In this document: one piece after another, positions 63,160-64,000 of the stretch
Layout: each line of letters starts with the position of its first letter
Position numbering within the stretch: the first letter of the stretch is position 1
Origin: Halovulum dunhuangense
Lineage (GTDB): Bacteria; Pseudomonadota; Alphaproteobacteria; Rhodobacterales; Rhodobacteraceae
Assembly (NCBI RefSeq): GCF_013093415.1
Contig: NZ_JABFBC010000001.1
Location: forward strand, 806,001 to 870,000
Length of the DNA: 64,000 bases
Direction of reading: 5' to 3'
Position numbers and translations under genes: made by a program
Notes under the pieces: generated by a model
The model's input: the letters and a program-made list of their open reading frames with translations, nothing else
Database searches by the model: none
What the model was told of the DNA's origin: nothing

Positions 63160-64000
63160 TCAGGCGACCAGCGCCTTCGAGCCCATGCTCAGGTATTTCT
63201 GCCGCCGCGCGGCGCGCAGCTTGTCGCGCGGCACGCCGTCCACTTCCTTCAGCATCGCCTTCAGCGCCACGCGCACGGCCGACAGGGTCTCGTCACGGTT
63301 GCGCTGGGCGCCGCCCAGCGGTTCGCGGATGATGCGGTCCACGACGCCAAGCTGTTCCAGATCCTGCGCGGTCAGCCGCAGCGCTTCGGCCGCCTCGCGC
63401 ATCTTCTCGGAATCCTTCCACAGGATCGACGCGCATCCCTCGGGAGAGATCACTGAATAGATCGAATGCTCCAGCATCGCCAGCCGGTCGGCGGTGGCAA
63501 AGGCCACGGCACCGCCGGACCCCCCCTCGCCGATGATGACAGACAGGAGCGGCACGCCCAGCGACAGGCATTTCTCGGTCGAGCGGGCGATCGCCTCGGC
63601 CTGGCCCCGCTCTTCCGCGCCCTTTCCGGGGTACGCACCGGGCGTGTCCACCAGCGTGATGACCGGCAGCCCGAAGCGGTCCGCCATGTCCATCAGCCGG
63701 ATCGCCTTGCGGTAACCTTCGGGGCGGGCCATGCCGAAATTGCGGTCGATGCGGCTTTTCGTGTCGGACCCCTTCTCGTGCCCGATCACCACCACGGGCC
63801 GATCCTCGAACCGGGCGAGCCCGCCCATGATCGAATGGTCGTCCGCGAAGTTCCGGTCGCCGGCAAGCGGCGTGTATTCGGTGAAGAGCGTCTCGATATA
63901 GTCGAGGCAGTGCGGCCGGTCCGGATGGCGGGCGACAAGGCATTTGTGCCACGGGCTGAGCGCCTTGTAGAGGTCGGACAGCATCGCCGCTGCCTTCTGG
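63160..64000 (-). CDS. accA: Acetyl-CoA carboxylase carboxyltransferase alpha subunit (5' end outside window)
   Basis: The frame is open to the window edge, giving the last 279 residues of AccA (about 320 in full). [55 protein letters not shown] and [17 protein letters not shown] are conserved blocks. It transfers carboxyl from biotin to acetyl-CoA, first step of fatty acid synthesis, with AccD. The Met at 63984 is internal; residues before it (QKAAA) continue the frame. Confidence 0.94.
   Translation of the reverse strand, partial: QKAAAMLSDLYKALSPWHKCLVARHPDRPHCLDYIETLFTEYTPLAGDRNFADDHSIMGGLARFEDRPVVVIGHEKGSDTKSRIDRNFGMARPEGYRKAIRLMDMADRFGLPVITLVDTPGAYPGKGAEERGQAEAIARSTEKCLSLGVPLLSVIIGEGGSGGAVAFATADRLAMLEHSIYSVISPEGCASILWKDSEKMREAAEALRLTAQDLEQLGVVDRIIREPLGGAQRNRDETLSAVRVALKAMLKEVDGVPRDKLRAARRQKYLSMGSKALVA

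Overview
The window is a 64 kb, very GC-rich, gene-dense piece of a bacterial chromosome. Gene order and gene content point to an alphaproteobacterium of the order Rhodobacterales (Rhodobacter/Paracoccus/roseobacter relatives). Indications are phosphatidylcholine synthase, a PhaR/PhaA/PhaB polyhydroxybutyrate locus, DUF484-xerC, usg, a TIGR02302 protein between lysA and ftsE, TlpA-argH-lysA order, an isoprenoid-quinone-type polyprenyl synthase and CtrA-type TTAA-N7-TTAA boxes. No rRNA, tRNA, CRISPR array, insertion sequence or prophage was seen. No stretch longer than about 230 bases lacks a gene, and most genes sit in short operons with 1-11 base overlaps.

Layout. 1-2 kb: end of mutL, rmuC. 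2-6.5 kb: DUF3422 protein, phosphatidylcholine synthase, and a leftward fsa/DUF484/xerC operon. 6.6-13.2 kb: priA, thpR, the hisC-tyrC pair, a DUF2125 protein and a ChaC-like cyclotransferase. 13.2-17.5 kb: pcaB-pcaD, an EamA exporter and a BktB-like thiolase. 17.6-22.1 kb: a degenerate receiver protein, a glutathionyl-hydroquinone reductase and a dgcN-dgcA-transaminase operon for D-glutamate. 22.1-30.3 kb: N-formylglutamate amidohydrolase/DUF1244, then pyk, rpmI-rplT, an RTX-like protein, pheS, an Flp-like pilin and pheT. 30.4-34.1 kb: ytoQ, usg, mscL, ald, azlCD. 34.2-38.6 kb: molybdenum cofactor genes fdhD-mobA-mobB-moeA and an MFS transporter. 38.6-46.9 kb: a coiled-coil membrane protein, greA, ETF-quinone oxidoreductase, a TPR protein, ispE, a polyprenyl diphosphate synthase, DUF2007, an adenine methyltransferase and a 57-residue DUF465 protein. 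46.9-52 kb: a glutamine amidotransferase, then phaB, phaA, a compact PhaC-like protein with a coupled 50-residue ORF, and divergent phaR. 52-64 kb: an EAL protein, tag, a TlpA-like thioredoxin, argH, a tiny LptM-like lipoprotein, DUF2834, lysA, TIGR02302, a zinc-ribbon protein, ftsE-ftsX, an acyltransferase and the end of accA.

How they work together. Most genes are housekeeping: replication and repair, translation, amino-acid and lipid synthesis, division. The more distinctive parts are the PHB locus with two inverted TGCA-type repeats that could bind PhaR, the D-glutamate operon, and two genes of unknown role (a pseudo-receiver and an RTX-like protein) that each have a near-perfect CtrA box upstream. 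Strand, reading frame and start choice are read from the sequence. Family names rest on recognised motifs and remembered family sequences, not on a database search.
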